64,000 nucleotides of DNA, taken from Ktedonobacterales bacterium. GTDB taxonomy: Bacteria > Chloroflexota > Ktedonobacteria > Ktedonobacterales > Ktedonobacteraceae. This document shows positions 43,148 to 50,952 of this stretch, in pieces (position 1 is the stretch's first letter; every line of letters begins with the position of its first letter). A model generated the notes under the pieces. It worked only from the letters and a program-made list of their open reading frames with translations, ran no database searches and was not told where the DNA came from. The stretch covers positions 53,574 to 117,573 of the forward strand of contig DAIDJF010000005.1 of the NCBI GenBank assembly GCA_027451525.1. Reading direction: 5' to 3'. A program made the position numbers and the translations under genes.

Positions 43148-44026
43148 ATGGCGCAACAACAGCAGAAACCCTCTTCAGAAGAGGACACCTGGACAGCGGA
43201 TGACATGCAGGAACGCTTTACTGCTTATGGTCGTGAACAACATCTCTTTACCGTACAGATGCAGCGAGGGCGACTCTATCCGTTGCATTTACCTGTTCAC
43301 GCAATGCAACGCGTGCTGCATCTTGGTTGTAGTACAGGGGAGTGGCTCTTCGATCTCGCGCATCTGCACAGTCACCTGCAATGTTATGGCATGGAGACCG
43401 ACGAGCACTTACTGCGCGAGGCCATTATTCGCCGTAACATCGGTGGGATGCATCGTATTGAGCTACGTAAGATGACGCATTGGCATGCACTCTCCGCGCC
43501 AGACAACTACTTTGATTTGATTTTTACCCGTTATCGTACCCGTAGTGTTTCCCCGCATCTCTGGCCGCAAATTATCCAGGAGTGTATGCGTCTGCTACGC
43601 CCTGGTGGCTGGCTAGTGATTGTGGATGTCGATTACTTTGAAACTTCCAGCCCTGCATTTATGGCTCTACATCACGCCGCAATGCAAGCCATGAAGTATT
43701 TTCAAAACTCTATAGATGCCACAGGCAGCAGTTTTGGCGTGACGCTGCAATTCTACCAGATGTTTCAAGCGGCGGGCCTCCAGGAGGTGCGCTACGACCT
43801 TGATAGTTTGGACTTCGGGTTTATGAGTGGGTCTATGGGGCATCATTTTATGAACAATATCATGCAGTATGAGCAATTTGTGAGGCCGCTTGTTATTCAG
43901 GCACATGTCCTCTATGCGGGTGAGTTTGACGCTCTTGTGGCTCAGGCCAATGTCGAGATGCGGGCAAGGGATTTCTGTGGTTGGGGCATGTTGATTTCCA
44001 CCTATGGGCAGAAGCCAGCGCAATAA
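43148..44026 (+). CDS. SAM-dependent methyltransferase, array copy 2
   Basis: A 292-residue paralogue of the preceding gene, 13 bp downstream. Motif I is VLHLGCSTGEWLFDLA (C61), with an acidic second strand end CYGMETDEHLL. RLLRPGGWLVIVDVDYFE is the typical UbiE-like post-motif. The C-terminal ARDFCGWGMLISTYGQ aligns with the ends of copies 1, 3 and 4. The middle part is highly divergent, so each enzyme probably has a distinct acceptor. Confidence 0.82.
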   Translation: MAQQQQKPSSEEDTWTADDMQERFTAYGREQHLFTVQMQRGRLYPLHLPVHAMQRVLHLGCSTGEWLFDLAHLHSHLQCYGMETDEHLLREAIIRRNIGGMHRIELRKMTHWHALSAPDNYFDLIFTRYRTRSVSPHLWPQIIQECMRLLRPGGWLVIVDVDYFETSSPAFMALHHAAMQAMKYFQNSIDATGSSFGVTLQFYQMFQAAGLQEVRYDLDSLDFGFMSGSMGHHFMNNIMQYEQFVRPLVIQAHVLYAGEFDALVAQANVEMRARDFCGWGMLISTYGQKPAQ

Positions 44027-44064
44027 TCTCACGCGGTTATTTTTTCTATATCAGGCAGGGATTG

Positions 44065-44994
44065 ATGGAAAAACAGCAATCAATACAATGGCAACCGATC
44101 TTCTTATCAGCGGCGGAAGCAATGACGCAAGCCACCAGTCAGCGACTCCTGCATCGCTTTCTGCTGCATCATCATGGTCAGCTCTTTCCTCCCACTGTTG
44201 CTGGCAAACAGGTGCGTCGTGTGCTTAACTTTACCTGTGGCTGTGGTATATGGGCAATTGATCTGGCGAAAGCCTATCCCCATATGGAGGTTGTTGGTCT
44301 GGATATCGACCCCCAGCTTATTCGTATTGCCAATGAGTATGCCAATGCCGCCGGTACCGCCAATGCCAATTTTGCCGTCTATGCGCTGGACTCTAACCCG
44401 CCGCCTTATCCTCCTGCCTCATTTGATTGTATCTGTATGTGGCAACCCATTAACCGTATCCCACTGCGCGTCTGGCCTGTATTATTGCGTAATATCCTTT
44501 CTTTGTTACGCCCCGGCGGCTTTATCATCCTGACTGATTGTGAGATTGGTCCTACATCCAGTTCTACCGCAACCTATTTTTTAACTCTCTTGCGTGAGAC
44601 GCTCCGAGACTCACAACGCTCTATTTCCAGTGATGGGATGGCTGTCACGCCCGCAATTTTTTTCCCACGCCTGCTCACTCAGGCCGGGTGCGCGGACGTG
44701 CATTATACATTACTGCCGGTTGATCTTGGCAAACAACAATCTAATCAATTGTACTATCATACACTTCTGCATCTACTCGCCAATACGCAAGCAATCCGTT
44801 TTTTACTCCAACAAGGCATATTGGCGCGCAAAGAGATAGATGAGCTGCTTGCCCAGATACGGCAAGAAGTACAGGCTCCTGACTTTTGCGGGACCGCTAT
44901 GCTCATCACGTCGGTTGGCGTCAAACCGTTGCCCGCTCTCGTAAAGAAAATAGAAGACAAGGAAGTAGTCGCTACTGATGGAACAGTCAACTGA
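44065..44994 (+). CDS. SAM-dependent methyltransferase, array copy 3
   Basis: A 309-residue member of the array. ATG 44065 has an AGGCAGGGA stretch upstream; a longer reading overlaps copy 2. Motif I reads VLNFTCGCGIWAIDLA (C58) followed by VVGLDIDPQLIRIA, and LLRPGGFIILTDCE follows. The shared end APDFCGTAMLITSVGVK is extended by about 20 charged residues. Its 3' end overlaps the copy 4 start by 17 bp, indicating translational coupling. Confidence 0.82.
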   Translation: MEKQQSIQWQPIFLSAAEAMTQATSQRLLHRFLLHHHGQLFPPTVAGKQVRRVLNFTCGCGIWAIDLAKAYPHMEVVGLDIDPQLIRIANEYANAAGTANANFAVYALDSNPPPYPPASFDCICMWQPINRIPLRVWPVLLRNILSLLRPGGFIILTDCEIGPTSSSTATYFLTLLRETLRDSQRSISSDGMAVTPAIFFPRLLTQAGCADVHYTLLPVDLGKQQSNQLYYHTLLHLLANTQAIRFLLQQGILARKEIDELLAQIRQEVQAPDFCGTAMLITSVGVKPLPALVKKIEDKEVVATDGTVN

Positions 44995-45832
44995 TGATCA
45001 CGTCACCAACCTAAATCAGCGTGAGGAGCATGAGCTGGATTATGCTTCGCATCTCGTCTATTATCGCTATTATACTGCCGCGTTAGGGAGTCCTATTCCT
45101 CTCACGTTGCCCATCGCAGAAATTCGCACGGTGCTCGATGTCGATTGTAATCTGGGGGGATGGATGCAGGATGCTGCTCGTATCTGCTCATATGCCCATG
45201 TGACGGGGATTGAGCAAGACGCTCATCTTCTCAAACGTGCGACGCTCCTCGCTCAGGTAAATGGTGTGCGCAATGTCACATTGCTGTCGATGGATACAAG
45301 CGCGGCACTGCTCTTGCCTGACGCGCATTTTGATTTCGTGCATCGCGGCACGGCGACCTTTACCTTTCCCGCGCGCTGGTCTACCAGTATCGGTGAACTT
45401 ATGCGCGTGCTCCGTCCTGCTGGCTGGCTCAATCTGGTTGAGATTGAGCATGGCTTGACCTCTAGCGAAGCCTTTAACGCGCTACACCGCCTGATTGTAC
45501 GCGCGACGACATCCACAACATCGCCTGTCCGCCCAGCGCAGATCAGCAACGCGCCGTTGCTTTATGGACTGCTATTACATGCAGGGCTGCTCGATGTCTC
45601 CTACACGTTGCATGTTGTTGATCTGGGAGTCGGTAACACGCCGGGGGCGCGAGAATTTGTGCATGAAATGCTGAAGACCACGCGCTCTTTCAAAACGCTT
45701 CTGCTACAGCGCGGAGAACTGAATGGCGCGACCTTTGACACACTCTTCGCGCAAGCACAACAAGAGCTTTTGCGTCCCGATTCGTGTGGCTACGCATATA
45801 TCATTTCCGCTCTCGGTCGTAAAAACGGTTAA
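44978..45832 (+). CDS. SAM-dependent methyltransferase, array copy 4
   Basis: A 284-residue last member of the array, overlapping copy 3 by 17 bp. Motif I is VLDVDCNLGGWMQDAA (C57), then VTGIEQDAHLLKRA. VLRPAGWLNLVEIEHG is the post-motif and RPDSCGYAYIISALGRK the shared end. The conserved first glycine of motif I is absent, as in its relatives. No biosynthetic enzymes flank the array, so the pathway is unclear. Nothing recognisable as a terminator follows. Confidence 0.82.
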   Translation: MEQSTDDHVTNLNQREEHELDYASHLVYYRYYTAALGSPIPLTLPIAEIRTVLDVDCNLGGWMQDAARICSYAHVTGIEQDAHLLKRATLLAQVNGVRNVTLLSMDTSAALLLPDAHFDFVHRGTATFTFPARWSTSIGELMRVLRPAGWLNLVEIEHGLTSSEAFNALHRLIVRATTSTTSPVRPAQISNAPLLYGLLLHAGLLDVSYTLHVVDLGVGNTPGAREFVHEMLKTTRSFKTLLLQRGELNGATFDTLFAQAQQELLRPDSCGYAYIISALGRKNG

Positions 45833-45901
45833 GCAACGATAGACTGAAGTATAAGACATTTGGGCTAATTCTGTTGTAAAGTGCCGGAGAGCGAAATATC
45901 C

Positions 45902-45910
45902 TGATATACA
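45902..45910 (+). promoter_or_regulatory. Possible extended -10 promoter of the redox module
   Basis: TGATATACA (45902-45910) is an extended -10 type box about 95 bp before the gene at 46007. No -35 was found, so the call is tentative. Confidence 0.35.
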
Positions 45911-46006
45911 ATAGCATAGGTAGAAGTCAATGTACTGGGGGCCGTGTTTCTGAAGAAGAAGTCAAAGAATACGGAAGTACGTTCTTGTTAAGATAGAAGA
46001 GAGAAA

Positions 46007-46336
46007 ATGGCTTTTCCCCGTATAAAAGCAGCGATCATCGTGCTGTTTCTGATCGGTAGTCTGGCTCTCATTACTATTGGCGGTATCGCCTATATTGGTC
46101 CGCAACTCGCGCATGGAAGTAATGTCCAGCATACCGATGGCACGATAATCGCGATTAGCCCAAACATGAATTTTGTACTCAAGACAGCCGATGGGCAAAC
46201 AATGCAGTTTATATGTAGCCAGCGTTGTCATCTGGAAGAAGCCCATATGGCGCGCCATTTGCGCGAGAAAGCGCATACGGATATCTACTATATTCAACGG
46301 CCAGGAAATGTATTAGACGCAATAGATGTAGACTAA
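46007..46336 (+). CDS. Small membrane-anchored exported protein
   Basis: A 109-residue protein of unknown function. An N-terminal transmembrane helix or signal anchor spans about 8-30 (AAIIVLFLIGSLALITIGGI). The exported part of about 75 residues looks like a small OB- or beta-barrel-type domain (DGTIIAISPNMNFVLKTADG) with two close cysteines (FICSQRCH). It is first in the co-directional group leading to the FAD oxidoreductase gene 69 bp later, so it may be an accessory of that module. Confidence 0.65.
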   Translation: MAFPRIKAAIIVLFLIGSLALITIGGIAYIGPQLAHGSNVQHTDGTIIAISPNMNFVLKTADGQTMQFICSQRCHLEEAHMARHLREKAHTDIYYIQRPGNVLDAIDVD

Positions 46337-46405
46337 TGTTTTTTGAAGTGCTACATCATATTTCCTGTATCTATACCGCTGTTGCCTAGTAAAGGAAGTT
46401 TCGTG

Positions 46406-48301
46406 ATGATGAGGAATGAGAGAGGGATGCTACCAGCACATCAGTTTCAGGCAGCGCGCCCGCAGCTTGATAGTGCCGATATTGTCATTATTGGCAATGG
46501 GATTGCAGGTCTGACCGCTGCGGTTGAGGCGCGTCGTCTAGCACCAGAGAAACGGATTGTCATCGTCACGGATCAGACCCATCCTACTATTAATACGCCA
46601 TCACTCAAGCAGTTCGCGATTGGCAAATTAGAGCGCGACCAATTGCTGGCCTATCCGGCGGGAACCGAGCGCGCCAATCGTATCCATGTAGTGGGAGCGC
46701 GTGTAGAAGCGATTCACGCGCAACGTAAATATATTGAATTGCGGGGTGGGCGTGGTTTTGGCTATGATAAACTGCTGCTTGCAACCGGAAGTGCGCCATC
46801 TGGCCTGTCTGAACAGCTACCGGGACGGAACTTTGATGGTGTGTGTATGCTCCATCGTTTACAGGACTACCTGGACCTGCGCCGCCGCCTCAGCGAGGTG
46901 AGTGACGCCGTTGTGATCGGTGGTGGCGTTCACGCGATTGAGACAGTGATGGGTCTGGCCTATTGGGGTATCCGTGTTCACTGGCTCATTCGTGGCGAAA
47001 CCTTCATGGGGCGTATTCTCGATCAAACAGCCTCTGAGATGGTGCTGGAGCGTGTGCGTCAAGCAAATGTGAAGGTCTATACGCAGACCGAGGTGATGGG
47101 CATCGTCGGACGGATTGGCGCGGTAGCCGGTGTAATCACCAATCATCAAGAAATGATTCCTTGCCAGTTGGTTCTGACCTGTACGGGAACCTATCCTGTG
47201 ACAAAGCTGGCAGAGCAGTGTGATACCCCGATAGGGCAGGATCACGGCATCATGGTCGACGATTTTATGCGTACAACCGTGCAAGATATTTATGCCGCAG
47301 GCGATGTCGCCGCGCTACGCGACCCGCTGACAGGCAAATATGAGACGCGCGCCCTCTGGTATGCCGCTGTTGCCCAAGGGCGCGCGGTTGCCGCCAGCAT
47401 GGTTGGCTATATGGAGCAGGCCCGAACAGATTTTGGCGTGCAATGGCATGGGACGCATCTGGGTGAGCTTTCCATGCTCACTGTCGGCAAGCCGTTGAGT
47501 AAAGATAAGAGCGTTATGGCACTCACCGATAGTGCTCAAGGTAGCTATCGTCGCCTCGCCATCCAGGATGATCGTCTGATCGGCTATCTGGCACTAGGGC
47601 CTGCGCAGCCCGATAGTCTGGCGATCAAGCGCATTATTGATGAGGGACATTCGGTGCGTGAGATCACTAAAGCTCTGTTAAAAGGTGATTTTGACGCGCG
47701 CCAATATCTCTCGCAGAAACATACGCGCACAGCACAGGGAATGCTTAGTGGCAAGTTACCGGCAGTCATGCCCGCCCTGCCTGCTCCCGGAACAAGAGCC
47801 TTGAATGCTCCTGCTCGTCCGCAGACCTCTGAACTGCAACATTTGCCGGCAACAGGTGCTTTACCTGCTGCGCAAGTGACACGTAGAACCGATGCCTTGT
47901 TACCCGCGCAACCTGTGCGCAGAACCGATGCTTTGCCGTCCGCCCAACCTGTCCGCGCGGTAGACCAACGCAGTGCTGTAGTTTCGGAACAGCGCACGAT
48001 GATTGGGCTAGACCCTGCCGCGCAGGAAGCCTCGTTCTTGTTAGAGGAGGAGGAGGTCAGTCCGTTCACGGGTACTCTGCCCGCCCTGACTGGTAAGTTT
48101 ATTGAAGCGAGGCTAGAGCCTGCCAGCGTGGCTACGTCTACGCAGGGGTCGCCTTCGCCCTACCCGCAAGCGCAGCAGGTTGAGTATTCACCGAGCGCAC
48201 CGCGTGGGATGGAACCCGTTCCTGCACGCGATATTCAGCAAGACACACAAACTGCGCAACCGCGCCCGTCGCGTAGTTTATGGTCCTACAGTAACAAGTA
48301 G
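46406..48301 (+). CDS. FAD/NAD(P)-dependent oxidoreductase with repetitive C-terminal tail
   Basis: A 631-residue flavoprotein; ATG 46406 has AAAGGAAG upstream. Residues about 20-350 are a Pyr_redox_2 module: FAD-binding IVIIGNGIAGLTAAVEA, a second dinucleotide fold VVIGGGVHAIETVMGL for NAD(P)H, and the FAD-closing IYAAGDVAALRD, as in NirB- or rubredoxin-reductase-like enzymes. After about residue 430 the tail is Pro/Ala-rich and carries a tandem repeat (RRTDALLPAQPV, RRTDALPSAQPV). The gene precedes a dicluster ferredoxin and a heme membrane protein, so it probably feeds electrons between NAD(P)H and that membrane partner. Confidence 0.82.
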   Translation: MMRNERGMLPAHQFQAARPQLDSADIVIIGNGIAGLTAAVEARRLAPEKRIVIVTDQTHPTINTPSLKQFAIGKLERDQLLAYPAGTERANRIHVVGARVEAIHAQRKYIELRGGRGFGYDKLLLATGSAPSGLSEQLPGRNFDGVCMLHRLQDYLDLRRRLSEVSDAVVIGGGVHAIETVMGLAYWGIRVHWLIRGETFMGRILDQTASEMVLERVRQANVKVYTQTEVMGIVGRIGAVAGVITNHQEMIPCQLVLTCTGTYPVTKLAEQCDTPIGQDHGIMVDDFMRTTVQDIYAAGDVAALRDPLTGKYETRALWYAAVAQGRAVAASMVGYMEQARTDFGVQWHGTHLGELSMLTVGKPLSKDKSVMALTDSAQGSYRRLAIQDDRLIGYLALGPAQPDSLAIKRIIDEGHSVREITKALLKGDFDARQYLSQKHTRTAQGMLSGKLPAVMPALPAPGTRALNAPARPQTSELQHLPATGALPAAQVTRRTDALLPAQPVRRTDALPSAQPVRAVDQRSAVVSEQRTMIGLDPAAQEASFLLEEEEVSPFTGTLPALTGKFIEARLEPASVATSTQGSPSPYPQAQQVEYSPSAPRGMEPVPARDIQQDTQTAQPRPSRSLWSYSNK

Positions 48302-48325
48302 TAAGTAGCAAAAAGATTGATTGTT

Positions 48326-48349
48326 GGCTGGGCCAGAGCCAGCCCCTAC
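48326..48349. repeat. Short REP-like hairpin between redox genes
   Basis: GGCTGG, a 7-nt loop and CCAGCC (48326-48344) form a 6-bp stem, followed by the shared end GCCCCTAC (48342-48349). It occupies most of the 61-bp gap between the flavoprotein and ferredoxin genes. Confidence 0.5.
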
Positions 48350-48362
48350 GAGAGGTTACTCA

Positions 48363-48662
48363 ATGCTCAAACCGAAGCCCGTTCTTTTGCACAAAACAGG
48401 TCCCCAGGTGATGCAGGAGTTACAAGCATGTATTGGATGCAATGAATGTCTACTTGCCTGCCCTGCCCTTGCAGAACCTATCACGATTGATCGCCTAAAT
48501 CATGAGACCCTTTCCGGCCCCATCTCGACGCCTATCGCGCAGTTTGCGCGCTCGTGTTATCAATGTGGTGCCTGTGTTGCGCCCTGTCCCGTCGGTCTGC
48601 ATCGTGATTCGATGATGATGTGGTTGAAAATGCGCCTGTTGCGCTCTGAGTGGGAGGGATAG
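48363..48662 (+). CDS. Dicluster [4Fe-4S] ferredoxin-type protein
   Basis: A 99-residue protein starting at 48363 (GAGAGG upstream). It has two cluster motifs: CIGCNECLLACP (CxxCxxCxxxCP) at about 23-34 and CYQCGACVAPCP at about 67-78, so two [4Fe-4S] clusters are expected. The arrangement resembles the HdrC/succinate-dehydrogenase-type iron-sulfur proteins that hand electrons to a membrane cytochrome b. The next gene, 4 bp away, encodes such a membrane protein. Confidence 0.85.
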   Translation: MLKPKPVLLHKTGPQVMQELQACIGCNECLLACPALAEPITIDRLNHETLSGPISTPIAQFARSCYQCGACVAPCPVGLHRDSMMMWLKMRLLRSEWEG

Positions 48663-48666
48663 CAAG

Positions 48667-49641
48667 ATGCAATCATTTGGCGAAGAGCGTGGATATCCCC
48701 TCTTTTTCCTGTACAAGAACCGTGCCAGGGTCATCAGTGCAACTGTTGGTATCCTCTCTATCCTGGGTAGTGGCCTGTTTTACTTCTGGTACAGCCGCAC
48801 CAGTTCGGACCCCACGCCTGATAGCATTGTTGGCTTTGCCTATGCCATTGTTGGCACAAGTTTGGTGGTGTTGGCATCTATTCTCTTTTCCTTGCGTAGA
48901 CGTGCCCGCAAACGTATGATTGGACAGCTTCATGCCTCACTTGATTGGCATGTCTGGATGGGGCTGGTCGGTATCTCTATTCTGTTTATGCATTCCTTTG
49001 GCAACTTTAATCCGCGTTCTGGGACGTACGCTCTCTATGCGATGGTTGCTCTTGTCATTAGCGGCGTGATTGGGCGCGTGCTGGATCGCGTGTTGCCTCG
49101 TCAGATTGCTGTTGAGGCAAGCAAGGCTCTAACAATGCAAGGAGATGACCGCCTCGAAAACATTTCGCAGCAATTGCAAGCGATTGTTGTTCATAACACG
49201 CAAGAGTTGCGCGCTTTTCCCGCCGCAACGCCTGCCGCACCCTTTGCTGGCACGCCGCCAATGCCAACCTCCGCCACGCTGGGCATGAGTGGTGGCGCGG
49301 GTCGCGCAAAGACGCCACAATTAACTTCATCTTGGGACCTTGCCTATATCTCGCTCGAAGAGACACCACAAGAGGTTCGACAAGGAACACAACAATATCG
49401 CTTTGTGCCAGACCGTCGTAGTGCCCTTGCACAGCCTGGTGCGCTCATTCCGGGGGCGCAGGAACATCTGACCGAGATGATGGAAGTGCAGCGTGCTATG
49501 CAACGCGAACAAGTCTATCGCCACATCATTCGCTACTGGCGGCTGGTCCATATCCTGCTCGCCCTGTTAACGGTTGGCTTGACCGTCTGGCATCTCGAAT
49601 ATGCCCTCTCGCTACTCATCCCAACGCTCCTGCCCCATTGA
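48667..49641 (+). CDS. Bis-heme cytochrome b-like membrane protein
   Basis: A 324-residue membrane protein with about five hydrophobic helices (near 22-42, 54-75, 92-110, 118-138 and 288-312). Two histidine pairs have identical spacing: H95/H109 and H295/H309, each HX13H. This is the ligand spacing of two stacked b hemes in ferric-reductase/NOX-like and other bis-heme proteins. A long soluble Ala/Pro-rich loop (about 140-285) lies between them. It is 4 bp after the ferredoxin gene, so it is the likely membrane electron carrier of this module. Whether electrons go to quinone or an external acceptor is not visible. Confidence 0.72.
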   Translation: MQSFGEERGYPLFFLYKNRARVISATVGILSILGSGLFYFWYSRTSSDPTPDSIVGFAYAIVGTSLVVLASILFSLRRRARKRMIGQLHASLDWHVWMGLVGISILFMHSFGNFNPRSGTYALYAMVALVISGVIGRVLDRVLPRQIAVEASKALTMQGDDRLENISQQLQAIVVHNTQELRAFPAATPAAPFAGTPPMPTSATLGMSGGAGRAKTPQLTSSWDLAYISLEETPQEVRQGTQQYRFVPDRRSALAQPGALIPGAQEHLTEMMEVQRAMQREQVYRHIIRYWRLVHILLALLTVGLTVWHLEYALSLLIPTLLPH

Positions 49642-49644
49642 ATT

Positions 49645-49749
49645 GTAGGGGCGTGATTGATCACGCCCTGCCTGTACATCGATCCGCCTGGGAGGCCATG
49701 TGAGAGGCCATATGAATGGGGACCAGGGCGTGATCAATCACGCCCCTAC
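49645..49749. repeat. REPIN-like double palindrome
   Basis: Arms 49645-49670 and 49724-49749 are perfect 26-bp inverted repeats around a 53-nt centre. Each arm is itself a hairpin (GGGCGTGAT/ATCACGCCC) and carries the GTAGGGGC/GCCCCTAC end. It is a paired-REP (REPIN-like) mobile palindrome between the heme protein and YggT genes. Confidence 0.75.
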
Positions 49750-49849
49750 GCCATCGGATAAGGGAACCGAATTCATTTTCAACACGATTATGACGTCCGC
49801 GCAAATCTATTTGGTATTGGGAGGGACATTGGCATGATGGCGTGTTGCG

Positions 49850-50284
49850 CTACCAATTGGTCAATAATGTGCGCAAAAATTGGCGCAAGAGCGTGATTGC
49901 CAGCGCGTAGATGACAATGGCTACGAGCGTTGATGCATCAATAATAAAGCCATCATAGGGCAGCATCGGAAACATATTCGCAAATGGATAGACGAGTGGG
50001 TCAGTAATATACATTGTCCATTGCACAAAAAGACTATTGCTAAGATGAATACCCTCGATAAGAAACCTGATGAAGAGCAGCAAGATCAGCACGCTCATGC
50101 TCAAGATGAGCAGTTGATTGATTTTGCGCCAGAGCACGGTAAGAAATGAGACAAACCAATTTTTACGTGGAGGGGAGAAACGCTGACTTGCGAAAAGCGG
50201 CGTGCTCATCCGTTCAAGCAGCGGGTCGGTTGTGTCGGTATAGAAATTGGCGGTATCCTCGCGTTCTTGTTGTGTATGTTTCAT
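49850..50284 (-). CDS. YggT-family membrane protein
   Basis: A 144-residue membrane protein with hydrophobic helices at about 50-76 and 114-135. The segment ITDPLVYPFANMFPMLPYDGFIIDAS (read in two parts) follows the YggT pattern, in which a T-D-P-x-L-x-P motif and a G-x-x-D-x-S segment lie between two helices. YggT proteins are linked to cell division or osmotic stability, with no defined activity. The N-terminal 40 residues are polar. AGGAAAAG precedes the start. It stands alone. Confidence 0.78.
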   Translation of the reverse strand: MKHTQQEREDTANFYTDTTDPLLERMSTPLFASQRFSPPRKNWFVSFLTVLWRKINQLLILSMSVLILLLFIRFLIEGIHLSNSLFVQWTMYITDPLVYPFANMFPMLPYDGFIIDASTLVAIVIYALAITLLRQFLRTLLTNW

Positions 50285-50359
50285 TGCTGTCGCTCTTTTC
50301 CTGCTAGGAAACGCTTGCTTGCCAGTTGTAATACTACGAACGAGTATACTTCTATTGTA

Positions 50360-50932
50360 CTACTCGGCTGAAAGAATTTCTAGTGTAACGGCAGCTTGTT
50401 CTTCATTAAGAATATGCAACTGATGCCATCCCTCATGTGGGGCATCACGTAATACTTGTTGGAAGAGGCCCGCGTGGTAGGTGATGACCGAGGAGCCAAC
50501 GCTGCGTGCGCGTTGCTGATCGCGCTCAACGCAGAGAGCGGGCGGTATATCAAAAAGCAAGAGGCAGGCAGTATAGTGGTTGCGTTCGACTAAGCCGAGC
50601 AGACGGCGACGTGCCTCGGCTTGCAGGGCTGTGCTATCAGCAATGGTGAAGACGTTTTGCAGCATACGTTTGTGGATGATGAAATGGAAGAGATCAAAGG
50701 TGTCGCGGTTGACATTCTGGTTGCTTTCGTCATCGCATACGAGGGCGCGGCACTGGTCGGAGGAGACAATCGAGGTGGAATACAGGCCAAGGTGCGCGTG
50801 TCGCGCAACGATAGTGCGTGCAAACGTGCTTTTGCCACTGCCCGCTGTGCCACACAACACGAGTAGCGTGCGGCGTGGCAGCGTGATGATGCTTGTCATG
50901 GGTTGTGGCTCTTGTCTCTCTTGTTCTGGCAT
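50360..50932 (-). CDS. P-loop kinase, polynucleotide-kinase/zeta-toxin-like
   Basis: A 190-residue ATP-binding protein. Walker A is CGTAGSGKSTFA, with a strand SIVSSDQCRALVCDDESNQN carrying the acidic residues typical of the Pnkp/predicted-kinase group, and a lid region with arginines (ERDQQRARSVG). It could phosphorylate nucleic-acid 5' ends, small molecules or peptidoglycan precursors. The gene begins 20 bp after the stop of the nuclease-methyltransferase gene, so the two form an operon. An in-frame ATG at 50899 is an alternative start. Confidence 0.75.
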   Translation of the reverse strand: MPEQERQEPQPMTSIITLPRRTLLVLCGTAGSGKSTFARTIVARHAHLGLYSTSIVSSDQCRALVCDDESNQNVNRDTFDLFHFIIHKRMLQNVFTIADSTALQAEARRRLLGLVERNHYTACLLLFDIPPALCVERDQQRARSVGSSVITYHAGLFQQVLRDAPHEGWHQLHILNEEQAAVTLEILSAE

Positions 50933-50952
50933 AGGTCCTCTGCTGTGTTTGT

